Below the pieces are notes generated by a model, which was not told where the DNA came from, made no database searches, and worked only from the letters and a program-made list of their open reading frames with translations. Positions 53,569 to 64,000 of a stretch of DNA of 64,000 nucleotides are shown in pieces. Position 1 is the stretch's first letter; every line of letters starts with the position of its first letter. The position numbers were made by a program, and so were the translations under genes. The stretch lies in the NCBI RefSeq assembly GCF_000092925.1, contig NC_014217.1, positions 3,968,001 through 4,032,000 on the forward strand, written 5' to 3'. Source of the stretch: Ancylobacter novellus DSM 506. Its GTDB lineage: Bacteria > Pseudomonadota > Alphaproteobacteria > Rhizobiales > Xanthobacteraceae.

Positions 53569-56181
53569 ATGAGCACCGAGCGTTACAATGCCCGCGAGGC
53601 CGAGCCCCGCTGGCAGAAGATCTGGGACGAACGCGGGATCTTCCGCACCCGCAACGACGACCCGCGCCCGAAGTACTACGTGCTCGAGATGTTCCCCTAC
53701 CCGTCCGGGCGCATCCATATCGGCCATGGCCGCAACTATGTGATGGGCGACGTGGTCGCGCGCTTCAAGCGCATGAAGGGCTTCAACGTCCTGCATCCCA
53801 TGGGCTGGGACGCCTTCGGCCTGCCGGCCGAGAACGCCGCGATCGAGCGCAAGTCGCATCCGCGCGAATGGACCTACGAGAACATCGCCACCATGCGCGA
53901 GCAGCTCAAGCTGCTCGGCCTGTCGCTCGACTGGTCGCGCGAGATCGCCACCTGCGACCCCTCCTATTACGGCGAACAGCAGCGCATCTTCCTCGAATTC
54001 CTCAAGGGCGGTTTCGTCTATCGCCGCGAGAGCGAGGTGAACTGGGACCCGGTCGACAACACCGTGCTCGCCAATGAGCAGGTGATCGACGGCCGCGGCT
54101 GGCGCTCCGGCGCGCTGGTGGAACGGCGCAAGCTCGCCCAGTGGTTCTTCCGCATCACCGCACTGGCGCAGGAGCTGCTCGACGGGCTCGACACGCTTGA
54201 TCGCTGGCCCGACAAGGTGCGCCTCATGCAGCGCAACTGGATCGGCCGGTCCGAGGGCCTGCATGTGCGCTTTGCGCTGGAGAACGCGCCGGCTGAGCTG
54301 CCGCGCGAGGTCAAGGTCTACACCACCCGTCCGGACACGCTGTTCGGCGCCTCCTTCCTCGCCCTCTCGCCCGGCCATCCGCTAACCGAGGCGCTCGCCG
54401 CCAACGACCCGGCGCTCGCCGCCTTCGTCGAGGAATGCCGGCGTGGCGGCACCTCGACCGCCGAGATCGAGACCCAGGAGAAGATGGGCTACGACACCGG
54501 CCTGAAGGTCGCCCACCCGCTGGGCGGACCGCATCTGCCGGTCTACGTCGCCAACTTCGTGCTGATGGAATACGGCACCGGCGCCATCTTCGGCTGCCCG
54601 GCGCATGACCAGCGCGACCTCGACTTCGCCCGCAAATACGGCCTGCCGGTCACCCCCGTCGTGCTGCCGCCCGACACCGACCCGGCCGCGTTCGAGATCG
54701 GCGACGTCGCCTATGACGGCGAGGGCACGCTCTATCATTCCGGCTTCCTCGACGGGCTCTCCATTCCCGACGCCAAGGAGGCGGTGGCCGCGAAGCTGGA
54801 GAAGCAGACGCTCGGCAACGAGCCGGTCGGCGAGCGGGCGATCAATTTCCGCCTGCGCGACTGGGGCATCTCGCGCCAGCGCTACTGGGGCTGCCCGATC
54901 CCGATCATCCATTGCGAGACCTGCGGCCCGGTGCCGGTCCCCGAGGACCAGCTCCCCGTGCGGCTGCCGGACGACGTCTCCTTCGATGCGCCGGGCAATC
55001 CGCTCGACCGGCATCCGACCTGGAAGCACGTGAACTGCCCGCAATGCGGCGGCCCGGCCCGGCGCGAGACCGACACCATGGACACCTTCGTGGATTCGTC
55101 CTGGTACTTCGCCCGCTTCGCCTCGGAGCCCGGCACGGCGCCGCTGCAGAAGGGCGCGGCCGACCACTGGCTGCCGGTCAACCAGTACATTGGCGGCATC
55201 GAGCACGCGATCCTGCACCTGCTCTATTCGCGCTTCTTCATCCGCGCGCTGAAGAAGCTCGGCCGTGTCTCGCTGGAGGAGCCCTTCGCCGGCCTGTTCA
55301 CACAAGGCATGATCGTCCACGAGACCTACAAGGACCCGGAAGGCCGCTGGCTGTTCCCCGAGGAGGTCGAGAAGCGCGAGGACGGCACGCCGGTCAAGAC
55401 GGGCACCAGCGAGCCGGTGACCATCGGCTCACCGGAGAAGATGTCGAAGTCGAAGAAGAACGTGGTGCCGCCGGAGATCGTCGCCGACACGTTCGGCGTC
55501 GACTGCGCCCGCTGGTTCATGCTCGCCGACACCCCGCCCGAGCGCGACAGCGAGTGGACCAGCGCCGGCATCGAAGGTGCCTGGCGCTTCGTCCAGCGCA
55601 TCTGGCGCCTCGTCGGCGAGGCGGCGGCGCTGGCGCCCGCCGACATCGCCCGGCCGGAGAGTTTCGGAGCCGAATCGACCACCCTGCGCCGTGCCACCCA
55701 CAAGCTGGCCGCGCAGGTCGCCGACGATGTCGAGCGGCTGCGCTTCAACGTCGCCGTCGCCCGCGTGCACGCCTTCGCCAATGTGTTCGGCGACGTGCTG
55801 ACCACCGCCCGCAAGGCCGGTGACGTGCCAGCGGACCTTGCCTTCGCCCTGCGCGAAGCGGCGCACTTCCTCGTCGCCACCGTCTCGCCGATGGTGCCGC
55901 ATCTCGCCGAAGAGTGCTGGACCGTGCTCGGCGGCACGGGTCTGATCGCCGAGGCCGCCTGGCCCGTTGTCGACCCCGCACTGCTGGTCGACGATACCGT
56001 TACGCTGCCGATACAGATCAACGGCAAGCGGCGCGGCGAGATCACCGTGCCGAAGGATGCCGCCCCGGCCGACGTCGAGAAGGCCGTGCTCGAACTCGAT
56101 CTCGTGGCGCAGGCACTCGACGGGCGCGCGCCAAAGCGTATCATCGTGGTGCCGCAGAGGATCGTGAATGTCGTCGCCTGA
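53569..56181 (+). CDS. leuS: Leucyl-tRNA synthetase
   Basis: The 870-residue class I enzyme has HIGH at residues 50-53 (HIGHGRNY), a KMSKS loop at 624-628, and an editing (CP1) domain between ([20 protein letters not shown], then [13 protein letters not shown]). It charges tRNA-Leu in the cytoplasm. ATG 53569 starts the conserved protein; the longer open frame upstream has no family match. The last 14 bases overlap lptE, and leuS-lptE-holA form a + strand operon facing the par genes, a layout conserved in alphaproteobacteria. Confidence 0.98.
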   Translation: MSTERYNAREAEPRWQKIWDERGIFRTRNDDPRPKYYVLEMFPYPSGRIHIGHGRNYVMGDVVARFKRMKGFNVLHPMGWDAFGLPAENAAIERKSHPREWTYENIATMREQLKLLGLSLDWSREIATCDPSYYGEQQRIFLEFLKGGFVYRRESEVNWDPVDNTVLANEQVIDGRGWRSGALVERRKLAQWFFRITALAQELLDGLDTLDRWPDKVRLMQRNWIGRSEGLHVRFALENAPAELPREVKVYTTRPDTLFGASFLALSPGHPLTEALAANDPALAAFVEECRRGGTSTAEIETQEKMGYDTGLKVAHPLGGPHLPVYVANFVLMEYGTGAIFGCPAHDQRDLDFARKYGLPVTPVVLPPDTDPAAFEIGDVAYDGEGTLYHSGFLDGLSIPDAKEAVAAKLEKQTLGNEPVGERAINFRLRDWGISRQRYWGCPIPIIHCETCGPVPVPEDQLPVRLPDDVSFDAPGNPLDRHPTWKHVNCPQCGGPARRETDTMDTFVDSSWYFARFASEPGTAPLQKGAADHWLPVNQYIGGIEHAILHLLYSRFFIRALKKLGRVSLEEPFAGLFTQGMIVHETYKDPEGRWLFPEEVEKREDGTPVKTGTSEPVTIGSPEKMSKSKKNVVPPEIVADTFGVDCARWFMLADTPPERDSEWTSAGIEGAWRFVQRIWRLVGEAAALAPADIARPESFGAESTTLRRATHKLAAQVADDVERLRFNVAVARVHAFANVFGDVLTTARKAGDVPADLAFALREAAHFLVATVSPMVPHLAEECWTVLGGTGLIAEAAWPVVDPALLVDDTVTLPIQINGKRRGEITVPKDAAPADVEKAVLELDLVAQALDGRAPKRIIVVPQRIVNVVA

Positions 56182-56794
56182 CCGGATGAACCCGATGCCG
56201 ACCCGCCGCCTCACCCGTCGACGGGCCGTTGGCCTCGCCTGCGCGGCGCTGCTCGCGCTCTCCACCGCCGGCTGCTTCCGGCCCATGTATGCCGAGACGA
56301 GCCCCGGCGAGGGCTCCGCGCTGGCGGACAAGTTCGGGCAGATCGAGATCGTCTTCGCCAGCGGGCGTGTCGCCAACGAGGTGCGCAACGATCTCATCTT
56401 CGAGCTCACCGGCGGCGCCGGCAACCCGGCGGGGGCGCCCTACCGCCTGCTGCTCAACGTCCGCAACTCGACCACCGCCGCCGCGGTGGTGAGCCCTCTG
56501 ACCGGCCTGCCCGAGGTTGAGCTGGTCACCGTCGACGTCCGCTGGCAGCTCTACGACGTTGGCAACCTCAAGGTTCCGGTCGCCACCGGCAACGCCATCG
56601 GCAAGGCCTCGCTGGACAGCGGCTATCAGCGCTTCGCCCGCAACCGCGCCATACGCGACGCCGAGAACCGCTCGTCTCGTGTCGCCGCCGAATCGATCCG
56701 CACGCAGCTGGCGGCTTATTTCGTCAACCCGACGGCTGCCGCCCCGGTCGCCGCGCCACCGCCTCTGCCCAACTACGCCACGCCCAAGACCTGA
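56168..56794 (+). CDS. lptE: LPS-assembly lipoprotein LptE
   Basis: The 208-residue protein has a basic N-terminus (RRLTRRRA), hydrophobic core and lipobox LSTAGC, so it is a lipoprotein anchored in the outer membrane. The mature domain ([13 protein letters not shown], then [11 protein letters not shown] and [10 protein letters not shown]) matches alphaproteobacterial LptE, the plug and partner of LptD that delivers LPS to the surface. The gene begins within the leuS end and is followed six bases later by holA. An inner ATG near 56186 is an alternative start. Confidence 0.92.
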   Translation: MSSPDRMNPMPTRRLTRRRAVGLACAALLALSTAGCFRPMYAETSPGEGSALADKFGQIEIVFASGRVANEVRNDLIFELTGGAGNPAGAPYRLLLNVRNSTTAAAVVSPLTGLPEVELVTVDVRWQLYDVGNLKVPVATGNAIGKASLDSGYQRFARNRAIRDAENRSSRVAAESIRTQLAAYFVNPTAAAPVAAPPPLPNYATPKT

Positions 56795-56800
56795 GCCGCC

Positions 56801-57823
56801 ATGGTCGCGGTCCGGCCCGCCGACGTCGAGGCGACGCTCACCCGCATCGATCCGCTGCGTCCGGTGCTGCTGCTGTTCGGCCCGGATAGCGGGCTGGTGC
56901 GCGAGCGTGCCCGCGCCTATCTCGCCCGCGCCGCGGAAGGCTCCAGCGACCCCTTCGGCCTGGTGCGGCTCGACGGCGACGAGATCGCCGGCGATCCGGG
57001 TCGCCTGGTCGACGAAGCGGGCACGGTGGCGCTGTTCGGCGGAAGGCGGGTTATCTCGCTCCGGGTCGGCTCGCGCAACGTCGTGCCGGCGGTGGAGGCG
57101 CTGCTCGCCGCCCCGCCGGGCGACGCGATCGTGGTGATCGAGGCTGGCGACCTCAAGCGTGGCCAGGGCCTGCGGGCCTTGTGCGAGGCCTCCCCGCGCG
57201 CGCTGGCGATCACCTGTTATGCCGACACCGACCGCGACCTTACCCGGCTGATCGACACCATGGTGACGGAGGCCGGCCTTTCGATCGACCGCGACGCCCG
57301 CGCCGAGCTGATGGGCCTGCTCGGCGGCGACCGGCTGGCCTCGCGCGGCGAGATCGCCAAGCTTCTGCTCTACGCCGCCGGCGAGCCGCGCATCACCGCC
57401 GAGCATGTGCGCGCCATCGTCGGCGACGCTTCCAGCCTGGCGCTCGACGAGATCGCTGATTCCGCCTTTGCCGGGCAGCCGACCGAGATGGCCTCGGCCT
57501 TCGCCAAGGCGTCCGGCGAGGGCATGCGGGCGGACATCATCCTCGGCTCGGTATGCCGAACTGGTCAGGCACTGCATCTCTTACGGCTTGCAGCCGATGC
57601 CGGCAGCATAGAGCGGGCGATCGAGAGCGCCCGGCCAGCCATCCATTTCCGGCGCAAGCCGTTGATCGAAAAGGCGCTCCGCAGCTGGAGCGCGGCCCGG
57701 CTGGAGGCCGCCCTGCTCGCCCTCGACGACGCGCTGCTCGCCGCCCGCCGCAACGCGGCGTTAGGCCCGGCAATCGCCGAGCGCGCGCTGCTGCAGGTCG
57801 CCGGACAGGCCCGGCGCGGCTGA
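56801..57823 (+). CDS. holA: DNA polymerase III delta subunit
   Basis: The 340-residue protein has the clamp-loader delta fold: N-terminal RecA-like region without a Walker A (LRPVLLLFGPDSGLVRERAR), then VVVIEAGDLKRGQGLRALCE and the collar region with FRRKPLIEKALRSW. It opens the sliding clamp during loading. It is the third gene after leuS and lptE with a six-base gap. It converges on parB with 15 bp between the stops. Confidence 0.94.
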   Translation: MVAVRPADVEATLTRIDPLRPVLLLFGPDSGLVRERARAYLARAAEGSSDPFGLVRLDGDEIAGDPGRLVDEAGTVALFGGRRVISLRVGSRNVVPAVEALLAAPPGDAIVVIEAGDLKRGQGLRALCEASPRALAITCYADTDRDLTRLIDTMVTEAGLSIDRDARAELMGLLGGDRLASRGEIAKLLLYAAGEPRITAEHVRAIVGDASSLALDEIADSAFAGQPTEMASAFAKASGEGMRADIILGSVCRTGQALHLLRLAADAGSIERAIESARPAIHFRRKPLIEKALRSWSAARLEAALLALDDALLAARRNAALGPAIAERALLQVAGQARRG

Positions 57824-57838
57824 TTTTCGCCTGATCGC

Positions 57839-58756
57839 TCAGTGGGTTGCGAGGCGGCGGCAGACCTCGTCGAGTTGGTCGAGCGAGGAATAGCGGATGC
57901 GGATCTCGCCCGCCTCGCCATTGTGCTTCAGCACCACCTGCAGGCCGAGTTCGTCGGAAAGCTTGCGCTGCAATGCCGCCGTGTCGGCGTCGAGCGCGGG
58001 TATCGCCTTGGCCTTGCGCGCCGGCTTGCCGGCCGCTTCCGCCTTGGCAACGTTCAGCTCCTGCGCCAGCGCCTCGATGGCGCGCACATTCATGCCCTGC
58101 TCGACGATGGCGCGGGCCAGCGTCTCCGGGTCGTCCTGCGTCAGCAGCGCGCGGGCATGGCCGGCCGAGAGGCGGCCATCGGCGAGATAGGTCTTCACCG
58201 TCTCCGGCAGGCGCAGCAGCCGCATCGTGTTGGCGACATGCGAGCGGCTCTTGCCGATCACCTTGGCGAGGTCGTTCTGCGAATAGCCGAACTGGTCGGA
58301 CAGCGCCTGATAGCCGGCCGCCTCCTCCAGCGGGTTGAGGTCGGCGCGCTGCACATTCTCGATGATGGCGATTTCGAGCGCCTCGCGGTCATTGACCTCG
58401 ACGACGACGATCGGCACCTCGTGGATGCCGGCGCGCTGGGCCGCGCGCCAGCGGCGCTCGCCGGCGACGATCTCATAGGCGTCACGCTCGCCGGCGACCT
58501 GGCGCACCACGATGGGCTGGATGATGCCGCGCTCGTGGATGGAGGCAGCGAGGTCCTCCAGATCCTCCTCGACGAAGCTGCGCCGCGGATTGCGCGGATT
58601 CGGCGCGAGGAAGGCGAGCGGCACCTTGCGCGCGCCGCCGCCGGAGGGACGGCCACCGCGGTCGTTCGCCGCGCCGGCATCCTCGCTCATGTCGCCGATC
58701 AGCGCTGCTAGGCCGCGCCCGAGCCGTGAACGTCCGCCATCTTCCGCCATCGCCAT
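57839..58756 (-). CDS. parB: Chromosome-partition protein ParB
   Basis: ATG 58756 is preceded by GGAGG at good distance; 305 residues. The N-terminal arm contains the ParA-stimulating start (SRLGRGLAALIGD). The ParB/CTPase domain shows IQPIVVRQV and GERRWRAAQRAG, the CTP-binding box. The central HTH reads SQNDLAKVIGKSRSHVANTM, and a C-terminal dimer domain closes it. It loads at parS and slides along DNA as a CTP switch, segregating the origin. It is 12 bp downstream of parA in the same operon; three parS-type sites lie 1.5-4.5 kb away. Confidence 0.97.
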   Translation of the reverse strand: MAMAEDGGRSRLGRGLAALIGDMSEDAGAANDRGGRPSGGGARKVPLAFLAPNPRNPRRSFVEEDLEDLAASIHERGIIQPIVVRQVAGERDAYEIVAGERRWRAAQRAGIHEVPIVVVEVNDREALEIAIIENVQRADLNPLEEAAGYQALSDQFGYSQNDLAKVIGKSRSHVANTMRLLRLPETVKTYLADGRLSAGHARALLTQDDPETLARAIVEQGMNVRAIEALAQELNVAKAEAAGKPARKAKAIPALDADTAALQRKLSDELGLQVVLKHNGEAGEIRIRYSSLDQLDEVCRRLATH

Positions 58757-58768
58757 CACGCGCCTCCC

Positions 58769-59632
58769 TTACGCCGCTGGCGCGCGCAAAGCGCGCTCAC
58801 GCTGGATTATTTCGGATGCGAGACGAAGATAGGCCTGCGATCCGACGCATTTGAGATCGTAGAGCAGCACCGGCTTGCCATAGGACGGCGCCTCGGAGAC
58901 CCGCACATTGCGCGGGATGATGGTCTCGTAGACCTTCTCGCCCATGAACTGGCGCACATCCTCGACCACCTGGGCCGAGAGGTTGTTGCGCGCATCGTAC
59001 ATGGTCAGCACGATGCCGTGGATGGAAAGCTCGGGATTGAGGGTCGAGCGCACCTGTTCAACGGTCTTCAGGAGCTGCGACAGACCCTCCAGCGCGAAGA
59101 ACTCGCATTGCAGCGGCACCAGAATCGCGTTCGCCGCCGCCATGGCGTTGACGGTGATCAGGTTCAGCGAGGGCGGGCAGTCGATCAGTACGTAGCTGTA
59201 CTCGACATTGTTCCGAACCTGGAACGAGTCGTCACGCAGGTTCAGCCGACGGATGGCATCCCGCAGCCGGTAGGCGCGGTCGCGCTGGCTGGCGAGCTCC
59301 AGCTCCAGGCCGGAGAGGTCCATGGTAGAGGCCGCGATGTGCAAACGCGGCACCGCGGTCTCGAGGATCGCCTCACGCAAGCTCACCTCACCCGTCAGCA
59401 CGTCATAGGTCGAGACGCGCCGGCTGCGGCGGTCGATGCCGAGGCCGGTCGAGGCGTTGCCTTGCGGGTCGAGATCGACCACCAGCACGCTCTCGCCGAT
59501 TGCCGCGAGCGCCGTGCCGAGATTGATCGCCGTCGTGGTCTTGCCGACGCCGCCCTTCTGGTTGGCGAGGGCGAGCACGCGCGGGGCCACGGGGCGCGGC
59601 GCGGTCGGTGCGAGCGAAACCTCATCGGTCAT
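58769..59632 (-). CDS. parA: Chromosome-partition ATPase ParA/Soj
   Basis: The 287-residue protein has the deviant Walker A ALANQKGGVGKTTTAINLGT near residue 22, Walker A' VVDLDPQGNASTGLG near 51 and Walker B VLIDCPPSLNL near 145. It binds DNA non-specifically as an ATP dimer and moves ParB-parS complexes to the cell poles. The gene follows rsmG by 31 bp and precedes parB by 12 bp. Confidence 0.98.
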   Translation of the reverse strand: MTDEVSLAPTAPRPVAPRVLALANQKGGVGKTTTAINLGTALAAIGESVLVVDLDPQGNASTGLGIDRRSRRVSTYDVLTGEVSLREAILETAVPRLHIAASTMDLSGLELELASQRDRAYRLRDAIRRLNLRDDSFQVRNNVEYSYVLIDCPPSLNLITVNAMAAANAILVPLQCEFFALEGLSQLLKTVEQVRSTLNPELSIHGIVLTMYDARNNLSAQVVEDVRQFMGEKVYETIIPRNVRVSEAPSYGKPVLLYDLKCVGSQAYLRLASEIIQRERALRAPAA

Positions 59633-59663
59633 GGTGTCGACCCTGCTGATGGGGCACGGTGCC

Positions 59664-60317
59664 CTAGGATGCGGGTTTCAGCGGCTCAGCCGCCCGGACG
59701 ATCAGGACATGGCCGCCGGGGTCGGTCAGGCTGTCCTTAATCTCGGCTTGAATCTTCCAAGATTTAGAGGCTTCGGTCAATTCGTTATCAACATCTTGTC
59801 CCTTGAGGAACAGTCCCGTCGCTCCCTGCGCAAGGAAGGGCGCCGCAAGATCGAGAAGTTTCGGCAGCGGTGCAAGCGCGCGGGCGGAGACGATCTCGAC
59901 GCCTTCAGCGATCTTGGGCGCCACCTGCTCAATGCGGGAAGGCAGCACGGTCGCGGGCAGCTCGGCGATGCGCGCCGCCTCGCGCAGGAAGGCCGCCTTG
60001 CGGCTGTCGCTCTCGACCAGCGTCACGTCGGCGCCCGGACGCTCGGCGAGAACCGCCGCAACGACGAGGCCGGGGAAGCCGCCGCCCGAACCGAGATCGA
60101 CCCAGCGCGTCGCCTCGCCGGCGAGCGGGATCAGCTGCAGCGAATCGGCGACATGCCGGGTCCAGACGACCGGCAGCGTCGCTGGCGCCACCAGATTGAT
60201 CGTGCGCTGCCACTTCTCCAGAAGTGCCACTATGGCGACCAGCCGGTCCTCTGTTTCACGTGAAACAGGTGTGAGGCGGAGCGCTCGGGCGCGGTCGGAC
60301 GAATCGCTAGCGTTCAT
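59664..60317 (-). CDS. rsmG: 16S rRNA (guanine-N7) methyltransferase RsmG
   Basis: The 217-residue protein has the SAM-binding motif [16 protein letters not shown] near 88 and the GidB family layout; it methylates G527 (E. coli numbering) of 16S rRNA. The N-terminus contains PVSRETE, which is the translation of a perfect parS site (60252-60267). It lies 23 bp after mnmG and 31 bp before parA. Confidence 0.97.
   Translation of the reverse strand: MNASDSSDRARALRLTPVSRETEDRLVAIVALLEKWQRTINLVAPATLPVVWTRHVADSLQLIPLAGEATRWVDLGSGGGFPGLVVAAVLAERPGADVTLVESDSRKAAFLREAARIAELPATVLPSRIEQVAPKIAEGVEIVSARALAPLPKLLDLAAPFLAQGATGLFLKGQDVDNELTEASKSWKIQAEIKDSLTDPGGHVLIVRAAEPLKPAS
60252..60267. other. parS site, perfect, inside rsmG
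   Basis: TGTTTCACGTGAAACA, an exact 16-bp palindrome identical to the consensus ParB-binding site, lies in codons for PVSRETE of RsmG. It is 1.5 kb from parB. This is the best match of the three sites here. Confidence 0.97.
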
Positions 60318-60340
60318 GCGCCATCATAGCGCGACGAGGC

Positions 60341-62197
60341 TTATTGCGCGCGCCGCGCATGCGCCGCCAGCAGCGCCAGTGCGGCCGGCGTCATGCCGTC
60401 GATGCGGCTCGCCTGGCCAATGGTACGGGGCCGAATCGATTCAAGCTTCGCCTTGATCTCGTTGGAGATTCCGGCGAGCGAACGGTAATCGACCTGTGGT
60501 AGCTGGGCCGCCTCGTCCCGCCGGAAAGAAGCGATGTCCGCTTCCTGGCGATGCAGATAGACGGCGTATTTTGCGTCGATCTCCACCTGCTCGCCGATGC
60601 GGGCATCCTCCCCTGACGCCTCCGGCCAGATGCGGCAAATGTCGGCCCAACCTACATGCGGGTAGGACAGCAGGTCGAAGGCGCTGCGGCGCTGGCCGTC
60701 GCGGTTGAGCGTCAGCCCATGGCGGTCGCCCTCCGCCGGGGTGAGCGCGACCGAGCGGCTCCATTCGCGCACGCGGGCCAGCGCTGTGCTCTTCCCAGCA
60801 TAGCGCGCGCGTCGCTCAGAACCTATCAAGCCAAGATCGTCCCCCCGCGCAGTCAGCCGCTGATCGGCATTGTCGGCCCGCAGCGACAGGCGGTATTCGG
60901 CACGCGAGGTGAACATGCGGTAGGGCTCGCTCACCCCCCGCGTGACGAGATCGTCGATCATCACGCCGATATAGGCCTCTGCCCGGTCGAAGGTCGCGCC
61001 CTCCATCCCAGCCGCCCGCCGTGCCGCGTTCAGCCCGGCGACCAACCCCTGCGCCGCCGCCTCCTCGTAGCCGGTCGTGCCGTTGATCTGCCCGGCGAGG
61101 AACAGCCCCCTCGCCTTGCGGGTCTCGAGCGTCGGCTCCAGCTCACGCGGATCGACGTGGTCATATTCGATGGCATAGCCCGGCCGCAGCATCGCCACCC
61201 TTTCCAGTCCCGGAATCGTGGCGAGCAGCGCGAGTTGCACATCCTCCGGCAGCGAGGTGGAGATGCCGTTCGGATAGACGGTGGGATCGTCCAGCCCCTC
61301 CGGCTCGAGGAAGATCTGGTGCCCCTCGCGCTCGCCGAAGCGGACGATCTTGTCCTCGATGGACGGACAGTAGCGCGGCCCGACGCTCTGTATGTTGCCG
61401 GAGTACATGGCCGAGCGGGCGATGTTGGCGCGGATCACCGCATGCGTCGCTGGCGTGGTGCGGGTGATGCCGCACTTCACCTGGGGATTGGTGATGGCGT
61501 CGGTCAGGGTCGAGAATGGTTCCGGAGGCGAATCGCCGTCCTGCATCTCCAGCCCGGCCCAGTCGATGGTGCGGCCGTCCAGCCGCGGCGGCGTTCCGGT
61601 CTTCAGCCGGCCGAGCGTCAACCCGATCGCCGTCAGCGAGCCGGACAAGCCGCGCGCCGGCTGCTCGCCCATGCGGCCCGCCGGCATCTGCCGGTCACCG
61701 ATATGGATCAGCCCGTTGAGGAAAGTGCCGGTGGTAATGACCACCGCGCCCGCGCCGATGCTCCGTCCGTCCGCCAGCTTCAGCCCGGCGACGCGGCCGT
61801 CTTGCATCAGCAGCGTGTCCGCCTCCCCTTCGAGGACGGAAAGGTTCGGCTGCGAATCGATCGCCCGCTGCATCGCCTGCGCATAGAGCTTGCGGTCGGC
61901 CTGCGCGCGCGGGCCGCGCACAGCCGGCCCCTTGCGGCGGTTGAGCACGCGGAACTGAATGCCGCCCTGGTCGGCGACGCGGCCCATCAGCCCATCCAGC
62001 GCGTCGACCTCGCGCACGAGGTGCCCCTTGCCGAGCCCGCCTATGGCCGGGTTGCAGGACATGGCGCCGATGGTGGCGAAGGCATGCGTCACCAGCGCGG
62101 TGCGCGCGCCAAGGCGGGCCGCGGCCGCGGCGGCCTCGGTGCCGGCATGGCCGCCGCCGATGACGACGACGTCGAAGGAAAGATCGTGCGCGCTCAT
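60341..62197 (-). CDS. mnmG: tRNA uridine-5-carboxymethylaminomethyl modification enzyme MnmG (GidA)
   Basis: The 618-residue protein has the FAD site [20 protein letters not shown] at the start, the GidA signatures [20 protein letters not shown] near 47 and [20 protein letters not shown] near 270, and a C-terminal helical domain (about 550-615). With MnmE it makes the cmnm5 modification at U34 of tRNAs. The start is supported by the nucleotide-binding motif at residue 11. It is 23 bp upstream of rsmG; 140 bp separate it from mnmE, a gap holding two parS-type sites. Confidence 0.98.
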   Translation of the reverse strand: MSAHDLSFDVVVIGGGHAGTEAAAAAARLGARTALVTHAFATIGAMSCNPAIGGLGKGHLVREVDALDGLMGRVADQGGIQFRVLNRRKGPAVRGPRAQADRKLYAQAMQRAIDSQPNLSVLEGEADTLLMQDGRVAGLKLADGRSIGAGAVVITTGTFLNGLIHIGDRQMPAGRMGEQPARGLSGSLTAIGLTLGRLKTGTPPRLDGRTIDWAGLEMQDGDSPPEPFSTLTDAITNPQVKCGITRTTPATHAVIRANIARSAMYSGNIQSVGPRYCPSIEDKIVRFGEREGHQIFLEPEGLDDPTVYPNGISTSLPEDVQLALLATIPGLERVAMLRPGYAIEYDHVDPRELEPTLETRKARGLFLAGQINGTTGYEEAAAQGLVAGLNAARRAAGMEGATFDRAEAYIGVMIDDLVTRGVSEPYRMFTSRAEYRLSLRADNADQRLTARGDDLGLIGSERRARYAGKSTALARVREWSRSVALTPAEGDRHGLTLNRDGQRRSAFDLLSYPHVGWADICRIWPEASGEDARIGEQVEIDAKYAVYLHRQEADIASFRRDEAAQLPQVDYRSLAGISNEIKAKLESIRPRTIGQASRIDGMTPAALALLAAHARRAQ

Positions 62198-62266
62198 GAT
62201 CGCCCTTCAAAGCCAGCGAAAGCCGGCGGCGTCAAGGCACGCTTGGCTGTGCCGGTCCCAGCCGGC

Positions 62267-62282
62267 TGATTCACGTGAAACA
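62267..62282. other. parS-type site between mnmG and mnmE
   Basis: TGATTCACGTGAAACA differs from the perfect palindrome at one base (position 3). It lies 70 bp upstream of mnmG in the mnmE-mnmG gap and is likely bound by ParB. Confidence 0.85.
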
Positions 62283-62313
62283 TTCCGTTAACGAATCGAG
62301 CCCGGCGGGGCCT

Positions 62314-62329
62314 TGTTTCACGTGAATCC
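62314..62329. other. parS-like site before the mnmE stop
   Basis: TGTTTCACGTGAATCC keeps the central TTTCACGTGAA with two mismatches in the right end. It is 47 bp from the neighbouring site and just before the mnmE stop codon on the - strand. Confidence 0.7.
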
Positions 62330-62337
62330 TGCGCGGC

Positions 62338-63714
62338 TCATTTGCCGATGCAGAATTCGCGGAACACGACATCGAGCAGGTCTTCGACGCCGATCGTGCC
62401 GGTCATGCGGCCGAGCGCCCGGCCAGCGAGGCGCAGCTCCTCGGCGAGCAGTTCGTCGTCGAGACAATCCCACTCCCAGAGCGCGACGCGCAGATGCCCC
62501 GCCGCTTCCAGCGCGCTCATGCGATGCCGCTCGCGGATGAGCGCGGGATGTTCGGCTCCTCTTGCGCGTTCCGCCACGAAGGCACCGACCGCGTCGATCA
62601 GGGCTTCCAGCCCGGTGCCGTACTTAGCTGAGATGGCAAAGGCACGATCCGTCCAGCCGCCAGTGGGAGGCACGGCGCCGACTTCGTCCAGCTTGTTGGC
62701 GACCAGCCAGAGTTCGGCGCCGGCAGCCGCCTCGATCTGCGGCCGCGCGACCGGGGGCGGACCCTCGGCCGCATCGTGCACCCACAGCACCAGGTCGGCC
62801 TCGGCGATGCGGGCATGGGCGCGGCGTATGCCTTCCGCCTCCACCTTTCCCTCCGCCTCGCGCAGGCCGGCGGTGTCGACGAGCGTCACCTTATGGCCGG
62901 AGAGGTCGAGCGCGACCTCCAGCACGTCGCGAGTCGTGCCCGGCTCGTCGGAGACGATGGCGATCTCGCGCGCGGCGAGCGCGTTGATCAGCGACGACTT
63001 GCCGGCATTGGGCAGGCCGGCGATGGCGATCAGCGCGCCCTCGCGCACCATGGCGCCGCGCCGGTCGGCGAGCGCGGCGTCGAGCTCTCCGAGCAGCGCC
63101 TCCACCTCCGGCCGCGCCATGACCCGCGCCTCGGCCGGCACGTCCTCCTCGTCGGAAAAGTCGATGCCGGCCTCGATCAGCGCCATGGCGCGGATCAGCC
63201 GGCGCCGCCATTCCTCCACACGCTGGCCGAGATGGCCGAAGGCATGGGCGAAGGCGAGCCTGCGCTGACCTTCGGTCTCGGCGGCGATGAGGTCGGCGAG
63301 GCCCTCGGCCTGGGTGAGGTCCAACCGCCCATTGAGGAAGGCGCGGCGGGTGAACTCGCCCCGCTCGGCCGGGCGCAGGCCGGGCAGGGCGAACAGCGCG
63401 CCAAGCACGGCGGCGACCACGGCGCGCCCGCCATGGATCTGCAATTCGGCCATGTCCTCGCCGGTGGCGCTACGCGGGCCGGGAAACCACAGCGCCAGCC
63501 CCTCGTCCAGCACCTCGCCGCTCGACGGATCGCGCAACTTCGCCAGCATCGCCCGGCGCGGCTCGGGCAGGCGGTCGGCGAGCGCGACAAGCGCCTCCCC
63601 CGCCGCCGGCCCGGAGATGCGGATCACCGCCACCGCGCCGCCGGTGCCGGAGGAGACGGCCGCGATGGTGTCCCTCCCCGCCGCGGCAAATGCGCTTTCC
63701 TGCTGACCGTCCAC
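62338..63714 (-). CDS. mnmE: tRNA modification GTPase MnmE (TrmE)
   Basis: The 458-residue protein has an N-terminal tetrahydrofolate-binding domain ([20 protein letters not shown]), a helical domain, an inserted G domain (about 215-375) with [14 protein letters not shown] (G1), DTAGLRE (G3) and NKLDE (G4), and the C-terminal CIGK with the invariant Cys. It forms the MnmEG complex for U34 tRNA modification. It leads the - strand operon mnmE-mnmG-rsmG-parA-parB. In many alphaproteobacteria rho is upstream; here a divergent DUF255 gene is instead. Confidence 0.97.
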   Translation of the reverse strand: MDGQQESAFAAAGRDTIAAVSSGTGGAVAVIRISGPAAGEALVALADRLPEPRRAMLAKLRDPSSGEVLDEGLALWFPGPRSATGEDMAELQIHGGRAVVAAVLGALFALPGLRPAERGEFTRRAFLNGRLDLTQAEGLADLIAAETEGQRRLAFAHAFGHLGQRVEEWRRRLIRAMALIEAGIDFSDEEDVPAEARVMARPEVEALLGELDAALADRRGAMVREGALIAIAGLPNAGKSSLINALAAREIAIVSDEPGTTRDVLEVALDLSGHKVTLVDTAGLREAEGKVEAEGIRRAHARIAEADLVLWVHDAAEGPPPVARPQIEAAAGAELWLVANKLDEVGAVPPTGGWTDRAFAISAKYGTGLEALIDAVGAFVAERARGAEHPALIRERHRMSALEAAGHLRVALWEWDCLDDELLAEELRLAGRALGRMTGTIGVEDLLDVVFREFCIGK

Positions 63715-63763
63715 CCGCTACGCCCTATCTATCGAATCCATCGATCCTCGCCGGAGAACCAGC

Positions 63764-64000
<237 letters not shown>

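Noticed and set aside
60656..62269. 537-codon + strand frame antisense to mnmG
   Set aside because: The - strand encodes an unmistakable MnmG with FAD motif; the antisense product has no recognisable motif.

Overview
The window looks like chromosomal DNA of a high-GC alphaproteobacterium. I infer Hyphomicrobiales, probably Xanthobacteraceae-like, from the gene order mnmE-mnmG-rsmG-parA-parB facing leuS-lptE-holA, from FixJ-type regulators, and from dispersed palindromic repeats of a type common in that order. No 16S gene or species marker is present, so this placement is an inference.

Region 1 (1-9560) is mixed accessory and regulatory DNA. It holds the 3' part of a DHA2 drug-efflux MFS gene, a PAS histidine kinase with an overlapping FixJ/LuxR response regulator and a nearby stand-alone receiver, a membrane protein, a secreted lipase, a 66-residue exported peptide with a strong terminator, a divergent AraC/MFS efflux pair and an alpha/beta hydrolase.

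Region 2 (9700-24942) is a polysaccharide locus. A + strand four-gene cassette (polyprenyl-phosphate-type GT2, SAM methyltransferase, flippase-like membrane protein, large membrane protein) resembles glycan side-branch modification modules. It converges on a - strand set: a 1241-residue protein with three GT4-like modules, an FkbM methyltransferase with a repeat tail, GDP-mannose 4,6-dehydratase and phosphomannomutase. Divergent from these are manC and another glycosyltransferase. Together the window encodes Man-6-P -> Man-1-P -> GDP-Man -> GDP-4-keto-6-deoxymannose, but no reductase for the last intermediate.

Region 3 (24992-32145) has an allophanate hydrolase with a divergent LysR gene, an N-terminally truncated GlxA-type regulator, a gamma-glutamyltransferase, tRNA-Leu(CAA) and three small exported proteins.

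Region 4 (32193-43550) is a second glycan island: a GT2, an RgpF-GT4 fusion, a methyltransferase-GT2-GT4 gene broken by one extra G in a G8 run, a low-GC GT-C-like membrane protein and an OafA-type acyltransferase with an SGNH domain. Lower GC in parts suggests horizontal acquisition.

Region 5 (43576-53454) contains a LysR/YeiH sulfate-exporter pair beneath a 15-bp perfect palindrome, tRNA-Thr(CGT), HtpX, a DUF1674 protein, a Tat-exported deaminase, ArfB, a cyclic-nucleotide-binding protein, a CenR-like response regulator, an L,D-transpeptidase, a YggS PLP protein and a diguanylate cyclase.

Region 6 (53569-64000) is the conserved chromosome-partition block: leuS-lptE-holA on + facing parB-parA-rsmG-mnmG-mnmE on -, with three parS-type sites (one perfect, inside rsmG), then the start of a DUF255/thioredoxin-fold gene. 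I saw no transposase, integrase, phage gene or CRISPR array.
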